Shown one piece after another: positions 26,747 through 36,271 of a stretch of 52,991 nt of DNA. Made by a program: the position numbers and the translations under genes. Below the pieces are notes generated by a model. It worked only from the letters and a program-made list of their open reading frames with translations, ran no database searches and had not been told where the DNA came from. The DNA is from Flavobacterium soyangense (lineage in GTDB: Bacteria; Bacteroidota; Bacteroidia; Flavobacteriales; Flavobacteriaceae), in assembly GCF_015277675.1 (NCBI RefSeq), contig NZ_JADHEC010000023.1:1-52991 (forward strand). Direction: 5' to 3'. How positions within the stretch are numbered: position 1 is the first letter of the stretch; every line of letters begins with the position of its first letter.

Positions 26747-28054
26747 TTATTTTACAGGTTCTATTTTCTTCATAAAACTAAGCACAATGTAGCCCAGCAA
26801 AAAGAAAACAGCAAGGATAAAAATAGAATTTCGCATTGAATTCGTTATTGAACCCACAAAACCAAATATAAAAGTCCCTAAAACTATGGCGATTTTTTCG
26901 GTAACGTCAAAGAAACTAAAGTATGTTGTATGGTCTTCGGTTTCTGGTAATAGTTTAGAATAAGTGGAACGCGACAAAGATTGAATTGCACCAAGCACCA
27001 TTCCTATCGCTCCGCCAAGTGAATAAAATTGCAAATGAATATACTTGTTATCCTTATCCAATAAATATGCTGCAAAACAGATAAAACCCCAAATGGCAAT
27101 GGTCAATTTTAAGGTTTTTATGTTTCCAATGCTTTCTGAGATTCTGGAAAAGAGATAAGCCCCAAAAATGGCCACCAATTGAATTAATAAAATAGTAATG
27201 ATTAATTGACTTGTTTCTATTCCTAGTTCTACTTTTCCATATATTCCTGCCAATAAAATAATAGTTTGAACTCCAATACTATAAAGAAAAAAAGCGATTA
27301 AAAACTGTTTCAAAGAAGTTAATTTTTTTAAACTTACCAAAACCACTTTCAGCTCTCTTATTCCTTTAAAGATAAAATCTTTTCTAGGCCTTTTATTGAA
27401 TATATTAGAGGGTAAAAAATGAAATGTTACTTGTGCAAAACCCATCCACCAAATACCAACAGATAAAAATGAAATTCTCGCCGGTAAAGTAGGATCTGTT
27501 ATTCCGTACCATTCGGGTTTCATTACCATCGTCAAATTAAAAGTCAATAAAAGCACCGAACCTGCATACCCAAGCATAAATCCTTTAGCACTTACTCTGT
27601 CGTGTTGCTCAGGGAAAGCAATTTCCGGTAAATACGAATTATAAAAAACGATGCTTCCCCAAAAACCAATACTTGCCAAGATAGTTGCAAGAATTCCAAT
27701 CCATAATGTATTTTGGTCTTTAAAGAAAAACAAACTCATCACAGAGAGTGCACCCAGGTAACAAAAGAACTTCATAAAACTCTTTTTATTTCCTGAATAA
27801 TCAGCAATTCCTGATAATATTGGAGATAAAAAAGCAACAATTAAAAACGAAAAAGACAACGAATAGGATAATAGAGAACTGTTGAGAACTGATGCTCCCA
27901 TAAAATTTACCATTCCGTCATTTCCGCTGGTCACAGACTCATAATAGATAGGGAAAACTGCTGTGGCAATTACTAACGAATAAACTGAATTTGCCCAATC
28001 ATAAAATGCCCAGGCATTGATTAATTTAGGACTCCCTTTAGGTAAATTTTGCAT
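26747..28054 (-). CDS. MFS transporter, UMF1/Atg22-like
   Basis: 435 residues with about 12 membrane segments. The start (INAWAFYDWANSVYSLVIATAVFPIYY) is the hallmark of the UMF1 branch of the major facilitator superfamily, related to yeast vacuolar Atg22. The bacterial substrate is unknown; amino-acid efflux has been proposed by analogy. It has its own promoter and is not tightly linked to neighbours. Confidence 0.88.
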   Translation of the reverse strand: MQNLPKGSPKLINAWAFYDWANSVYSLVIATAVFPIYYESVTSGNDGMVNFMGASVLNSSLLSYSLSFSFLIVAFLSPILSGIADYSGNKKSFMKFFCYLGALSVMSLFFFKDQNTLWIGILATILASIGFWGSIVFYNSYLPEIAFPEQHDRVSAKGFMLGYAGSVLLLTFNLTMVMKPEWYGITDPTLPARISFLSVGIWWMGFAQVTFHFLPSNIFNKRPRKDFIFKGIRELKVVLVSLKKLTSLKQFLIAFFLYSIGVQTIILLAGIYGKVELGIETSQLIITILLIQLVAIFGAYLFSRISESIGNIKTLKLTIAIWGFICFAAYLLDKDNKYIHLQFYSLGGAIGMVLGAIQSLSRSTYSKLLPETEDHTTYFSFFDVTEKIAIVLGTFIFGFVGSITNSMRNSIFILAVFFLLGYIVLSFMKKIEPVK

Positions 28055-28072
28055 TTGTACTATTTATGATTT

Positions 28073-28080
28073 CAAATATA
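28073..28080 (-). promoter_or_regulatory. -7 box of the UMF1 transporter gene
   Basis: TATATTTG on the minus strand, exact TAnnTTTG match, 18 bases before the start codon at 28054. No upstream TTG at a good distance. Confidence 0.4.
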
Positions 28081-28132
28081 GCAAAAAACAATTCACTAAA
28101 GTTTAATTTGTACTGAACCATTAAAAAAATTA

Positions 28133-28159
28133 CCAAGAATTTAAAAATAAAATTCTTGG
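28133..28159 (-). terminator. Terminator of the APC permease gene
   Basis: CCAAGAATTT (28133-28142) pairs with AAATTCTTGG (28150-28159), 7-base loop. On the minus strand it is followed by TAA and seven T. Confidence 0.8.
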
Positions 28160-28187
28160 CAATTAAATAATTTTCAATTAAGAGAAT

Positions 28188-30119
28188 TTATGCTTCACGA
28201 AGATTTAACTTGCTGTTTTTTCGGCTAAAGCCAAAGTAAATCAATAGCCCAATAAGCAACCAAATTGTAAAATATATCCAGTTCCAAACGCTTAATTCTG
28301 CCATCATATACAAGCAGCAAATCAAGCCTAGTAAAGGAATTAGTGATAAATTTTGTCTATTGGACCAAATCGTCAATCCAAACAAAACAATCAAGAAAAC
28401 CCACATTGGAATTTTGTGTTTAAACAAGCTAAAACCACTTTCATACTTGTGATAATCATCAACAGGCAAGCCTTTTATTACAGCAGCATATTTTATATCA
28501 TCTTGTTGGTATTGATTCAAAATAAGTTCTAAATCTGGTGTATCAGTAGTACTGTTTTTAGCATCAATACTTACTAAATAATCATATACTTTTGCAAAAT
28601 GATCTTTATCTAAAGAAGTAATTATATCCGCTGAATTTTTTATTTGAGTCTCATTAGTCAAAAAATCCATCGTTGCTTTTTTGTTGTATCCAAAAGAATA
28701 AAACAATCCAATGGCAATTAAAAAAGGCATAATGTATTTTGAATTTACATAAGGTGTTTTAAATTTTCCGCGAGGAATATCTGTTTGATTCTGCAAAACC
28801 AATACTCCTGCACAAACCAAAACAAAGGCGAATAAAGTTCCAATACTGCACAAATCAGTTACCATTGTCAGATTCAAAAACAAGGCTGGAATTGCAACCA
28901 CAAAACCGGTAACTACAGTTGCATAAGAAGGCGTTTTAAACTTTGGATGCACTTTAGAAAAACGTTTTGGCAACAATCCGTCACGACTCATACTCATCCA
29001 AATTCTAGGTTGCCCCATTTGGAAAACCAGCAAAACGCTTGCCATCGCTATAACTGCACTCACCGCAATAATTCCAGACATCCATTTTAAGTGCAATTTA
29101 TCAAATACAAAAGCTAAAGGATCACCCACATTTAACTCACTATAGCTTACCATTCCTGTTAATACTAATGCAATTGCAATATATAAAATGGTACATATAA
29201 TAATGGCCCACATCATTCCTTTTGGTAAATCCCGTTGCGGATCTTTACATTCTTCTGCTGTAGTAGAAATTGCGTCAAAACCAATGTAAGCAAAGAAAAC
29301 TGCCGAAACTCCTTTCAAAACACCAGCCGCTCCATTTGGAGCAAAAGGATGCCAATTTGCTGTATCTACGTAAAAAACACCTACAGCAATTACTAAAAGT
29401 ACGATACATAATTTAATTACAACCATCAAATTACTGGCATTTCTGGATTCTTTCATACCGCGATACACCAAAGCCGTTATTAAAATAATGATGAGCAATG
29501 CTGGTAAATCAGCTACAAAATGAAAAGAGCCAATAACCGGTGACGTTGTCCAAGCCGTATAGGATGCCTGTAAACCCGAACTCAGATTTTCGAAAGTTTT
29601 ACCTCCCTGCATCAAAGCTGTGGCATCTTTAAAACCATTCGAAGCTGTTAAATAATCCATTTGGACCCATTGCGGCAAATGGATTCCCATACTATCCAGC
29701 AAGCCCGTAAAATAATCACTCCAAGAAATAGCGACCGTTATATTACCGATGGCATACTCCATAATTAAGGCCCAACCAATAATCCAGGCTATAATTTCTC
29801 CAAAAGCGACGTAAGAATAGGTATAGGCACTTCCTGAAACGGGAACCATCGAAGCAAATTCAGCATAAGCAAAAGCAGCAAAACTACAAGCAATCGCAGT
29901 GAACAAGAAAAGAAAAATAACAGCTGGACCTCCATCGGCACTGGCTTTACCAATTGTGCTAAAAATACCGGCTCCCACAATTGCGGCAATACCAAAAGCT
30001 GTCAAATCGCGAGCCGTTAGGTGTTTGCCTAAAGCATTATGTCCATCGGTTTCATTTTTTGCCACTTGTTTTAAAATGTCCTGAACTGTCTTTTTTCTGA
30101 ATAAACTTGAAAACGTCAT
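28188..30119 (-). CDS. Amino acid permease, APC superfamily (CAT-like)
   Basis: 643 residues, inner membrane. TM1 carries the APC signature GIAAIVGAGIF; further conserved parts are the EFASMVPVSGSAYTYSYVAFGE segment and FFAYIGFDAISTTAEE. Typical relatives are shorter; here an insert of about 90 residues between the late helices (about 480-570) contains DKDHFAKVYDYLVSIDAKN and is predicted to lie outside the membrane. Cationic or other amino acid uptake is inferred from the family. The 5' untranslated region holds repeated palindromic sites. Confidence 0.9.
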   Translation of the reverse strand: MTFSSLFRKKTVQDILKQVAKNETDGHNALGKHLTARDLTAFGIAAIVGAGIFSTIGKASADGGPAVIFLFLFTAIACSFAAFAYAEFASMVPVSGSAYTYSYVAFGEIIAWIIGWALIMEYAIGNITVAISWSDYFTGLLDSMGIHLPQWVQMDYLTASNGFKDATALMQGGKTFENLSSGLQASYTAWTTSPVIGSFHFVADLPALLIIILITALVYRGMKESRNASNLMVVIKLCIVLLVIAVGVFYVDTANWHPFAPNGAAGVLKGVSAVFFAYIGFDAISTTAEECKDPQRDLPKGMMWAIIICTILYIAIALVLTGMVSYSELNVGDPLAFVFDKLHLKWMSGIIAVSAVIAMASVLLVFQMGQPRIWMSMSRDGLLPKRFSKVHPKFKTPSYATVVTGFVVAIPALFLNLTMVTDLCSIGTLFAFVLVCAGVLVLQNQTDIPRGKFKTPYVNSKYIMPFLIAIGLFYSFGYNKKATMDFLTNETQIKNSADIITSLDKDHFAKVYDYLVSIDAKNSTTDTPDLELILNQYQQDDIKYAAVIKGLPVDDYHKYESGFSLFKHKIPMWVFLIVLFGLTIWSNRQNLSLIPLLGLICCLYMMAELSVWNWIYFTIWLLIGLLIYFGFSRKNSKLNLREA

Positions 30120-30120
30120 G

Positions 30121-30166
30121 TTGTAAATTTTATCGTTAAAAATAAATATATTGTAAATTTTACAAT
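30121..30166. promoter_or_regulatory. Repeated palindromic sites in the permease leader
   Basis: TTGTAAATTTTA is present at 30121-30132 and again at 30151-30162, exactly 30 bases apart. The second copy is part of a perfect 17-bp palindrome: ATTGTAAA (30150-30157), T, TTTACAAT (30159-30166). Both lie between the promoter and the start codon, so they could bind a repressor. Confidence 0.5.
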
Positions 30167-30202
30167 TTTATTTTGATTATTATGTAAATTATTTTAAAAT
30201 CC

Positions 30203-30231
30203 CAAATATATAAAACAATTTCAATTTACAA
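30203..30231 (-). promoter_or_regulatory. Promoter of the APC permease gene
   Basis: On the minus strand TTG (30231-30229), 18 bases, then TATATTTG (30210-30203), exact TAnnTTTG box. This gives a leader of about 80 bases that includes the palindromic sites. Confidence 0.6.
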
Positions 30232-30239
30232 AGTTTTGA

Positions 30240-30296
30240 GATACTATTTTTATTTTAAAGTTTTAAACTCAAAAATTTATGCTAAAAAATAGTATC
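30240..30296. repeat. 12-bp inverted repeat with long loop
   Basis: GATACTATTTTT (30240-30251) pairs perfectly with AAAAATAGTATC (30285-30296) across 33 bases. It lies directly behind the stop of the FAD/Fe-S oxidoreductase gene (minus strand). The long loop and absent T run make a terminator uncertain. Confidence 0.45.
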
Positions 30297-30300
30297 CTTT

Positions 30301-33213
30301 TTATTTCAAACAAGCTCTCAAAATAGTCACAGGATGCAAGGCTTTTCTATTGGTACCATCAAAAATTTGATGACGACAACTCGTTCCCGCAGCCGCAATA
30401 GCCGTTTCGGAGTCTGTTGCACGGATTTTTGGAAACAAGGTATCTTCTCCCATTTGCATACTAATATCATAATGTTCTTTTTCGTATCCAAAAGATCCTG
30501 CCATTCCACAACAACCCGAATTGTAAATGGTAACAGAACTGTTTTTGGGTAAATTTAACATCGCAAAAGTAGCTTCAACTGAACTCAAAGATTTTTGATG
30601 ACAATGTCCGTGAATTTTTATCGTTTTTTCAACATTGGAAAATTGCTCAGAATGAATTTTTCCTGAAGTAATTTCTTTTTTGAAAAACTCCTCAATGGTA
30701 AGTGTGTTTTTAGAAATTTTCTCGGCACTTTCTTTGTCTTTTGACAATCGGATGTATTCGTCTCTAAAAGTCAATATTGCCGAAGGTTCGATTCCAATTA
30801 AAGGTGTGTTTTCGGAAACTAAGTCTTTGAAAATAGCCACGTTTTTATTGGCAATAGCCTGTGCTTCTTCCAGAAAACCTTTTGAAATATAAGCTCTACC
30901 GCTTTCTTCGTGGTGGACTATTTCTACTTTATACCCTAATTTCGTTAATAATTCAAAGGCATCAATTCCAACAGAGACATCATAATAATTTGTAAACTCA
31001 TCACAAAACAAATAGACTTTTCCGTTTGGAAAGGAATGTTTTTGTGTTTTTGATTGGTAATTTTCATACCATTTTCTAAAAGTAATTTTGGCTAGTAAAG
31101 GAACTTCTCTTTTTGTAGCCACTCCCATACTTTTCTTTACGAATGGCAGGTTTACCACAAAATTCGTAAAACTCGGAATCAAACTGCCAAATTGATTTAA
31201 TTTGGAATTATTGGCAAAGATTTTGTTCCGAATGGAATATCCATTTGCTTTTTGATATTGGTACAAAAATTCCGCTTTTAGAGCTGCTACATCAACATTG
31301 CTTGGACATTCGCTCGCACAAGCTTTGCAACTTACACACAATTCAAAAACTTGATACAATTCCTTATGATTGAACTTGTTGTCTTTTTCAGAATTAGTGA
31401 GGTATTCTCGAAGTGCATTGGCTCTAGCCCGAGTCGTATCTTTTTCGTTTCTGGTGGCCCGATAACTAGGACACAAAGTTCCTCCGGCCGAAGGTAATTT
31501 TCTGCAATCGCCGGAACCATTGCATTTTTCTGCCAATCGTAAAACTCCCATACTATCCGAAAAATCCTGAATCGTCTGAATATCTGGTTCCACCCTTCCC
31601 GACTCCACCCGAAGGTTTTCATCCATTTTTGAAGTATTCACGATTTTACCAATGTTTAAAATGGCATTAGGATCGAAAGCGGATTTGATTCTTTTTAATA
31701 ATTCGTAATTTTTTTCGCCAATCATAAACGGGATGAATTCTCCGCGAACTATTCCGTCACCGTGTTCTCCGCTAAGCGACCCTCGATATTTTTTTACCAA
31801 ATGTGCAACTTCGGTGGCGATGGTTCTAAAAAGGACTAAATCTTCTTTTTTCTTTAAATTCAACACCGGGCGCAAATGCAATTCTCCTGCTCCCGCGTGT
31901 GCATAATAAATCGCATCCTGACCGTACTTTTTCATCATCGCTGCAAATTCGGCTATATAATTGGGCAAATCACTCAATTCAACCGCAGTGTCTTCAATAG
32001 AATCGGCAGCTTTATTATCGCCAACGATACTTCCCAAAAGTCCCAGACCCGCTTTTCGGAGTTCGATGATTTTATCAATATCGGCTCCGTACAATTTTAT
32101 TAAAGCATAACCAAAATTACCGTCTTGTAAATCAGAAACTAAAGCATTAGCTTGATTTTCGGCATCTTCCATTGAATCCGAAGCTACTTCAAACATCATA
32201 ATCGCTTTTGGATTTCCTTCAATAAAAAGCCTGTTTTTGGCTTGTTCCCGATTGTTTTTGGTACAGTCTAAAATCGTATCATCCATCATTTCACAAGTAT
32301 AAAGATGATGTTTCATCGCCACAACAACGGCTTCTAAACTTTCCTGAATGGTATGAAAATGTCCAACAACCATAATATTATTGGCTGGAGGCAAATCATC
32401 CACTCTCAAGGTAATTTCTGTGGTAAAAGCCAAAGTTCCTTCACTTCCACAAAGTAATTTACCCAGATTTATTGTTGGTTCCAAACCAGAAAACAAATCT
32501 GATTTCAACAATAAATCAACTGCATATCCAGTATTTCTCCTGTGAATCTCTGGTTTTGGAAATTCCTTTACAATTTCTTTTTGGTTTTCTTCATTCGAAA
32601 GTTCCTCATAAATGGTCTTATAGATTTTACTTTCGAGCGAATTGCCTTTTGTTTTTTCGACGAAATCAGCTGAAGAAATTTCATTGAATACAGCTAGTGA
32701 CCCGTCACTCAAAATGGCTTTAATCTCCACGATTTTATCGCGTGTCACTCCGTATCGAATCGAAGTCGTTCCCGAAGAATTATTTCCTACCATTCCTCCC
32801 ATCATACACCGATTTGAGGTGGAAGTATTTGGACCAAAAAATAATCCGTGAGGTTTTAAATATATATTAAGTTCATCCCGGATGATTCCGGGTTGAACGG
32901 TTATTGTTTTTTTTGCCGCATCGAAAGAAATAATCTTGGTAAAATGTTTCGAAACATCCACGATAATTCCATTTCCAACCGTTTGTCCTGCTAATGAAGT
33001 TCCAGCAGTCCTTGGCGTAAGCGATATTTTATTTTTGGTTGCAAAGTGAATTAACTTGACAATATCTTCATTGGTTTTTGAATAAGCTACAGCAATAGGC
33101 CTAATTTTATAAGTTGAGGCGTCAGTAGAATAGATTGTTTTATGGAGGTCGTCAAAAAGAAGTTTTCCTTCTAAAGATTCTGATAATTGCTGTAAATGAA
33201 ATTGGCTTGGCAT
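30301..33213 (-). CDS. FAD-linked oxidoreductase fused to Fe-S and CCG domains (D-lactate/glycolate dehydrogenase-like)
   Basis: 970 residues. The N-terminal FAD-binding domain (about 30-230; LTPRTAGTSLAGQTVG) and FAD-oxidase C-terminal domain (to about 520; ending at the GEHGDGIVRGEF stretch) resemble D-lactate dehydrogenase. Next come Fe-S ligands (CNGSGDC with a later Cys, and CVSCKACASECP, near 580-660), then CCG-type domains (HGHCHQK, NSGCCGMAGSFGYE). The fused arrangement is that of YdiJ-type enzymes. It should oxidise a 2-hydroxy acid and pass electrons towards quinones; which acid is not readable. The start at 33213 is the only good ATG. Confidence 0.88.
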   Translation of the reverse strand: MPSQFHLQQLSESLEGKLLFDDLHKTIYSTDASTYKIRPIAVAYSKTNEDIVKLIHFATKNKISLTPRTAGTSLAGQTVGNGIIVDVSKHFTKIISFDAAKKTITVQPGIIRDELNIYLKPHGLFFGPNTSTSNRCMMGGMVGNNSSGTTSIRYGVTRDKIVEIKAILSDGSLAVFNEISSADFVEKTKGNSLESKIYKTIYEELSNEENQKEIVKEFPKPEIHRRNTGYAVDLLLKSDLFSGLEPTINLGKLLCGSEGTLAFTTEITLRVDDLPPANNIMVVGHFHTIQESLEAVVVAMKHHLYTCEMMDDTILDCTKNNREQAKNRLFIEGNPKAIMMFEVASDSMEDAENQANALVSDLQDGNFGYALIKLYGADIDKIIELRKAGLGLLGSIVGDNKAADSIEDTAVELSDLPNYIAEFAAMMKKYGQDAIYYAHAGAGELHLRPVLNLKKKEDLVLFRTIATEVAHLVKKYRGSLSGEHGDGIVRGEFIPFMIGEKNYELLKRIKSAFDPNAILNIGKIVNTSKMDENLRVESGRVEPDIQTIQDFSDSMGVLRLAEKCNGSGDCRKLPSAGGTLCPSYRATRNEKDTTRARANALREYLTNSEKDNKFNHKELYQVFELCVSCKACASECPSNVDVAALKAEFLYQYQKANGYSIRNKIFANNSKLNQFGSLIPSFTNFVVNLPFVKKSMGVATKREVPLLAKITFRKWYENYQSKTQKHSFPNGKVYLFCDEFTNYYDVSVGIDAFELLTKLGYKVEIVHHEESGRAYISKGFLEEAQAIANKNVAIFKDLVSENTPLIGIEPSAILTFRDEYIRLSKDKESAEKISKNTLTIEEFFKKEITSGKIHSEQFSNVEKTIKIHGHCHQKSLSSVEATFAMLNLPKNSSVTIYNSGCCGMAGSFGYEKEHYDISMQMGEDTLFPKIRATDSETAIAAAGTSCRHQIFDGTNRKALHPVTILRACLK

Positions 33214-33233
33214 AATTCAAATAATATTATTGA

Positions 33234-33241
33234 CAAATATA
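33234..33241 (-). promoter_or_regulatory. -7 box of the oxidoreductase gene
   Basis: TATATTTG on the minus strand, 20 bases before the start codon at 33213; no clear upstream element. Confidence 0.4.
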
Positions 33242-33298
33242 AAATATAGCACTTCAAAATTTGATAAACAAATAAGAAAAATTGAAATCTTTTGAAGT

Positions 33299-33391
33299 AT
33301 GCAGCAAATGAGAGGACTTTATTTCAAAAATGTTCCTAAAAGAATTGGCAAAGAAATTGCTGCAATAAGCAAAGTTGAATTTTATGAATAA
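33299..33391 (+). CDS. Possible small basic protein (30 residues)
   Basis: An open frame from ATG 33299 to TAA 33389-33391 encoding a Lys/Arg/Ile-rich peptide (MRGLYFKNVPKRIGKEIAA within it). Amino acid usage looks protein-like rather than random AT-rich translation, but there is no clear promoter and I recognise no family. It may be a gene remnant. Confidence 0.25.
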   Translation: MQQMRGLYFKNVPKRIGKEIAAISKVEFYE

Positions 33392-33419
33392 TTTATATGA
33401 TAAATTTCACCAAAAAAAC

Positions 33420-33427
33420 TACTTTTG
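33420..33427 (+). promoter_or_regulatory. -7 box of the GHL10 glycosidase gene
   Basis: TACTTTTG is an exact TAnnTTTG match, 23 bases before ATG 33451. It falls inside the longer frame that begins at 33397 and so supports the shorter start. Confidence 0.5.
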
Positions 33428-33450
33428 ACTTTTACATAATTAGATTAAAA

Positions 33451-34974
33451 ATGAATCAATACAAGTCTTTACTGTTACAGTTTTTCCTATTTATACTTTC
33501 CTTTTCGAATGGAAATGCTCAGGAAACAGCGACAAATCCCAAAAACGAATTTAGGGCGGTTTGGATAGCTACAGTGGCTAATATTGACTGGCCAAAGAGC
33601 AATATTGATGCAGTCGAAAAAGAAAAAGCCGATTTTATTGAGATTTTAGACACCTATAAAAAACTAAATTATAATGCTGTAATCGTTCAAATTAGAAGTT
33701 GTGGCGATGCTTTTTATCCAACCCAATTGGCTCCCTGGTCACGATATTTGACCGGAAAAGAAGGTCAAGCACCAAGCCCTTATTTTGATCCGCTGGAATG
33801 GATGATTACTGAAGCTCACGCCCGAGGTTTCGAATTTCATGCTTGGCTCAATCCCTATCGTGCCACGATGGATTTAAGAACAGACATTTTAAGTCCCACT
33901 CACGATTTCTATACTCATCCCGAATGGATGATTAAATATGGCGGTAAATATTATTACAATCCGGCTTTACCTGAAGTTCAGAATCATTTAATTGCCGTGG
34001 TGAGTGAAGTGGTTCGCAATTACGACATCGATGCCATTCACTTTGATGATTATTTTTATCCGTATAAAGTAACAGGTGAAGTATTTAACGACAAAGCCTC
34101 ATTCGTAAAATATGGTTCCGGACTTGGTCTGGAAGATTGGAGGCGAAACAACGTAAATAATCTGGTAAGAAATGTTTCCCTTTCCATAAAAAGCATCAAA
34201 CCTTGGGTGCAATTTGGCATAAGTCCGTTTGGAGTTTGGCGCAATAAATCCGTAGATCCAAAAGGTTCTGACACAGAATCCGGTCAAACTAATTATGACG
34301 ATTTATATGCAGATCCATTGGCCTGGATGGAAAATAGCTGGATTGATTATCTCGTTCCACAACTGTATTGGAGTTTGGATCATCCTAAAGCTTCTTACTC
34401 AAAATTATTGAAATGGTGGTCTGAGAATTCAAAAAACACGGCTATTTACATTGGAAATGGGACCTATAAAATCAACAGTGATTCCGATAAAAAATGGAAT
34501 AATCCAAATGAAATTCCGAATCAGATCAATGTTACCCGAACCTATAAAAACGTTCAGGGAAATGCCTTTTTCAGTGCCAAATCGTTTGTGAATAAAAATC
34601 AGGCTGTTGCCCAATTATTGTCGGCGAATCAATATAAATATCCTGCGCTTCCGTTTGCTGTTCCCAATTCAAAGAAGAGTATGATTGATATTCCAACGAT
34701 AAACTTGATTGAAAAAGACATGGACACTTCTTGCTTTTCCATTAAATATCCATTGAACAGCAAAGTACGTTACATCATGGTTTATCGTGCCAAAAAGACA
34801 TTTAATATTGATATCAATAATCCGAGTCAAATCATTGAAAAAATAACTTTGGATTCAAAAAGCGATTCAATTTTTGTCTCTATTCCAATGAAAAAACCAG
34901 ATGAAAACAATACGTGCGCCATCACCTTCATCGATTATTATGGCAATGAAAGTGCTGCAACCATAATAAATTAA
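33451..34974 (+). CDS. Family 10-like glycosyl hydrolase (GHL10/DUF187, DigH-like)
   Basis: 507 residues from ATG 33451, which gives an immediate signal peptide (ending GNAQ). The opening EFRAVWIATVANIDWP is the signature of the GHL10 (formerly DUF187) family, and the barrel continues with WLNPYRA, the acidic pair in HFDDYFYP, and GISPFGVWRNKS. In E. coli the family member DigH (YddW) cleaves peptidoglycan strands that have lost their peptides. Fifteen bases downstream lies an AmpG-like permease and then a NagZ-like gene, which fits a role in cell-wall turnover (inference from context). Confidence 0.85.
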   Translation: MNQYKSLLLQFFLFILSFSNGNAQETATNPKNEFRAVWIATVANIDWPKSNIDAVEKEKADFIEILDTYKKLNYNAVIVQIRSCGDAFYPTQLAPWSRYLTGKEGQAPSPYFDPLEWMITEAHARGFEFHAWLNPYRATMDLRTDILSPTHDFYTHPEWMIKYGGKYYYNPALPEVQNHLIAVVSEVVRNYDIDAIHFDDYFYPYKVTGEVFNDKASFVKYGSGLGLEDWRRNNVNNLVRNVSLSIKSIKPWVQFGISPFGVWRNKSVDPKGSDTESGQTNYDDLYADPLAWMENSWIDYLVPQLYWSLDHPKASYSKLLKWWSENSKNTAIYIGNGTYKINSDSDKKWNNPNEIPNQINVTRTYKNVQGNAFFSAKSFVNKNQAVAQLLSANQYKYPALPFAVPNSKKSMIDIPTINLIEKDMDTSCFSIKYPLNSKVRYIMVYRAKKTFNIDINNPSQIIEKITLDSKSDSIFVSIPMKKPDENNTCAITFIDYYGNESAATIIN

Positions 34975-34989
34975 TCCATTAAAAAATAG

Positions 34990-36261
34990 ATGAAAATTGA
35001 CTCTAAACCCTGGTTTTGGATACCCGTATTAAATTTTGCTTCTGGCCTGCCTTACGCTATTATTATTTCAGTTTCGGTGATTATGTACAAGAATCTGGGA
35101 ATCAGTAATGAAGATATTGGAATTTACACCAGTTTACTGTACTTACCTTGGGTAATCAAACCGTTATGGAGTCCGTTTATTGATTTATATTCCACCAAAA
35201 GAAAGTGGTTTTTAGCCATGCAATTGTTGATTTCTATTGCTTTTCTGATTGTTGGATTAACGATTCCGATGAGCAATTTTTTCGTATTGAGTTTGGCTGT
35301 CTTTTGGGTAGCCGCTTTTGCTTCCGCTTCGAATGATGTTGCCAGTGACGGATTTTACATGTTGGCTTTGGCCAAAGAACAACAATCTTTTTTCTTGGGA
35401 ATCAGAAGCACGTTTTACCGTCTTTCTTTGCTTACCGGAAACGGATTAATCGTAATCATTGCCGGTTTTCTGGAAGAAAAATATGGTGATAAAACGAAAG
35501 CTTGGTCATATACTATGGTCATTGTTGCTTTCATTATGGCAGCAATAACGATTTATAATTATTTTTCGACACCACGAATTGAAACAAAAATCCTTGAAGA
35601 ACCAACTGAATCAAAACCCAAAATTAGTTTCGGGGAAGTCTTTGTTTCTTTTTTCCAAAAGAAGCAAATTGGTTTGGTTCTATCTTTCATCTTGTTATTT
35701 AGACTGGGAGAATCTCAATTATTAAAAATGCTGACTCCTTTTCTTCTTGATGAAAAATCATTGGGCGGAATGGGATTAACTACTGAAGATATTGGACTTA
35801 TATATGGCACCTTTGGTGTTAGTGCTCTTGTTGTTGGCGGAATTTTAGGAGGAATTGCAATCTCCAAAGACGGACTTGGTAAATGGATGCTGCCTATGAT
35901 TCTGACGATGCACTTACCAATAATCGGGTTTATATTGCTCTCTCATTTTCATCCTGCTTCAATTTTCTATGTATATGCCACAGTTATTTGCGAACAATTT
36001 GGATATGGATTTGGCTTTGCCGCCTTTATGATGTTTCTGATTTACGTTGCCGATGGCGAATCGAAAACCTCCCACTACTCTATTGCTACTGGATTTATGG
36101 CATTAGGAATGATGCTTCCGGGAATGTTGAGCGGATATATTCAGGAATATTTGGGATATGCCAGTTTCTTTATTTGGGTGCTTTGCGCCACGGTCCCAGG
36201 GTTAATTCTTTCTCGTTTTTTAATCTTTCCAAAGGATTTTGGAAAAAAATCAGAAGCATAA
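34990..36261 (+). CDS. AmpG-like MFS permease
   Basis: 423 residues with about 12 membrane segments. The start (PWFWIPVLNFASGLPYAIIISVSVIMYKNLG) and the segment ASASNDVASDGFYML are typical of AmpG-type permeases that import anhydro-muropeptides. The NagZ-like gene starts 10 bases after its stop. Muropeptide uptake for recycling is inferred from family and neighbours; the substrate is not proven by sequence. Confidence 0.87.
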   Translation: MKIDSKPWFWIPVLNFASGLPYAIIISVSVIMYKNLGISNEDIGIYTSLLYLPWVIKPLWSPFIDLYSTKRKWFLAMQLLISIAFLIVGLTIPMSNFFVLSLAVFWVAAFASASNDVASDGFYMLALAKEQQSFFLGIRSTFYRLSLLTGNGLIVIIAGFLEEKYGDKTKAWSYTMVIVAFIMAAITIYNYFSTPRIETKILEEPTESKPKISFGEVFVSFFQKKQIGLVLSFILLFRLGESQLLKMLTPFLLDEKSLGGMGLTTEDIGLIYGTFGVSALVVGGILGGIAISKDGLGKWMLPMILTMHLPIIGFILLSHFHPASIFYVYATVICEQFGYGFGFAAFMMFLIYVADGESKTSHYSIATGFMALGMMLPGMLSGYIQEYLGYASFFIWVLCATVPGLILSRFLIFPKDFGKKSEA

Positions 36262-36271
36262 ATCTCTAAGT

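Noticed and set aside
35883..36269. 128-residue frame inside the AmpG-like gene
   Set aside because: It is an out-of-frame reading of a gene with clear membrane-protein character; no independent support.
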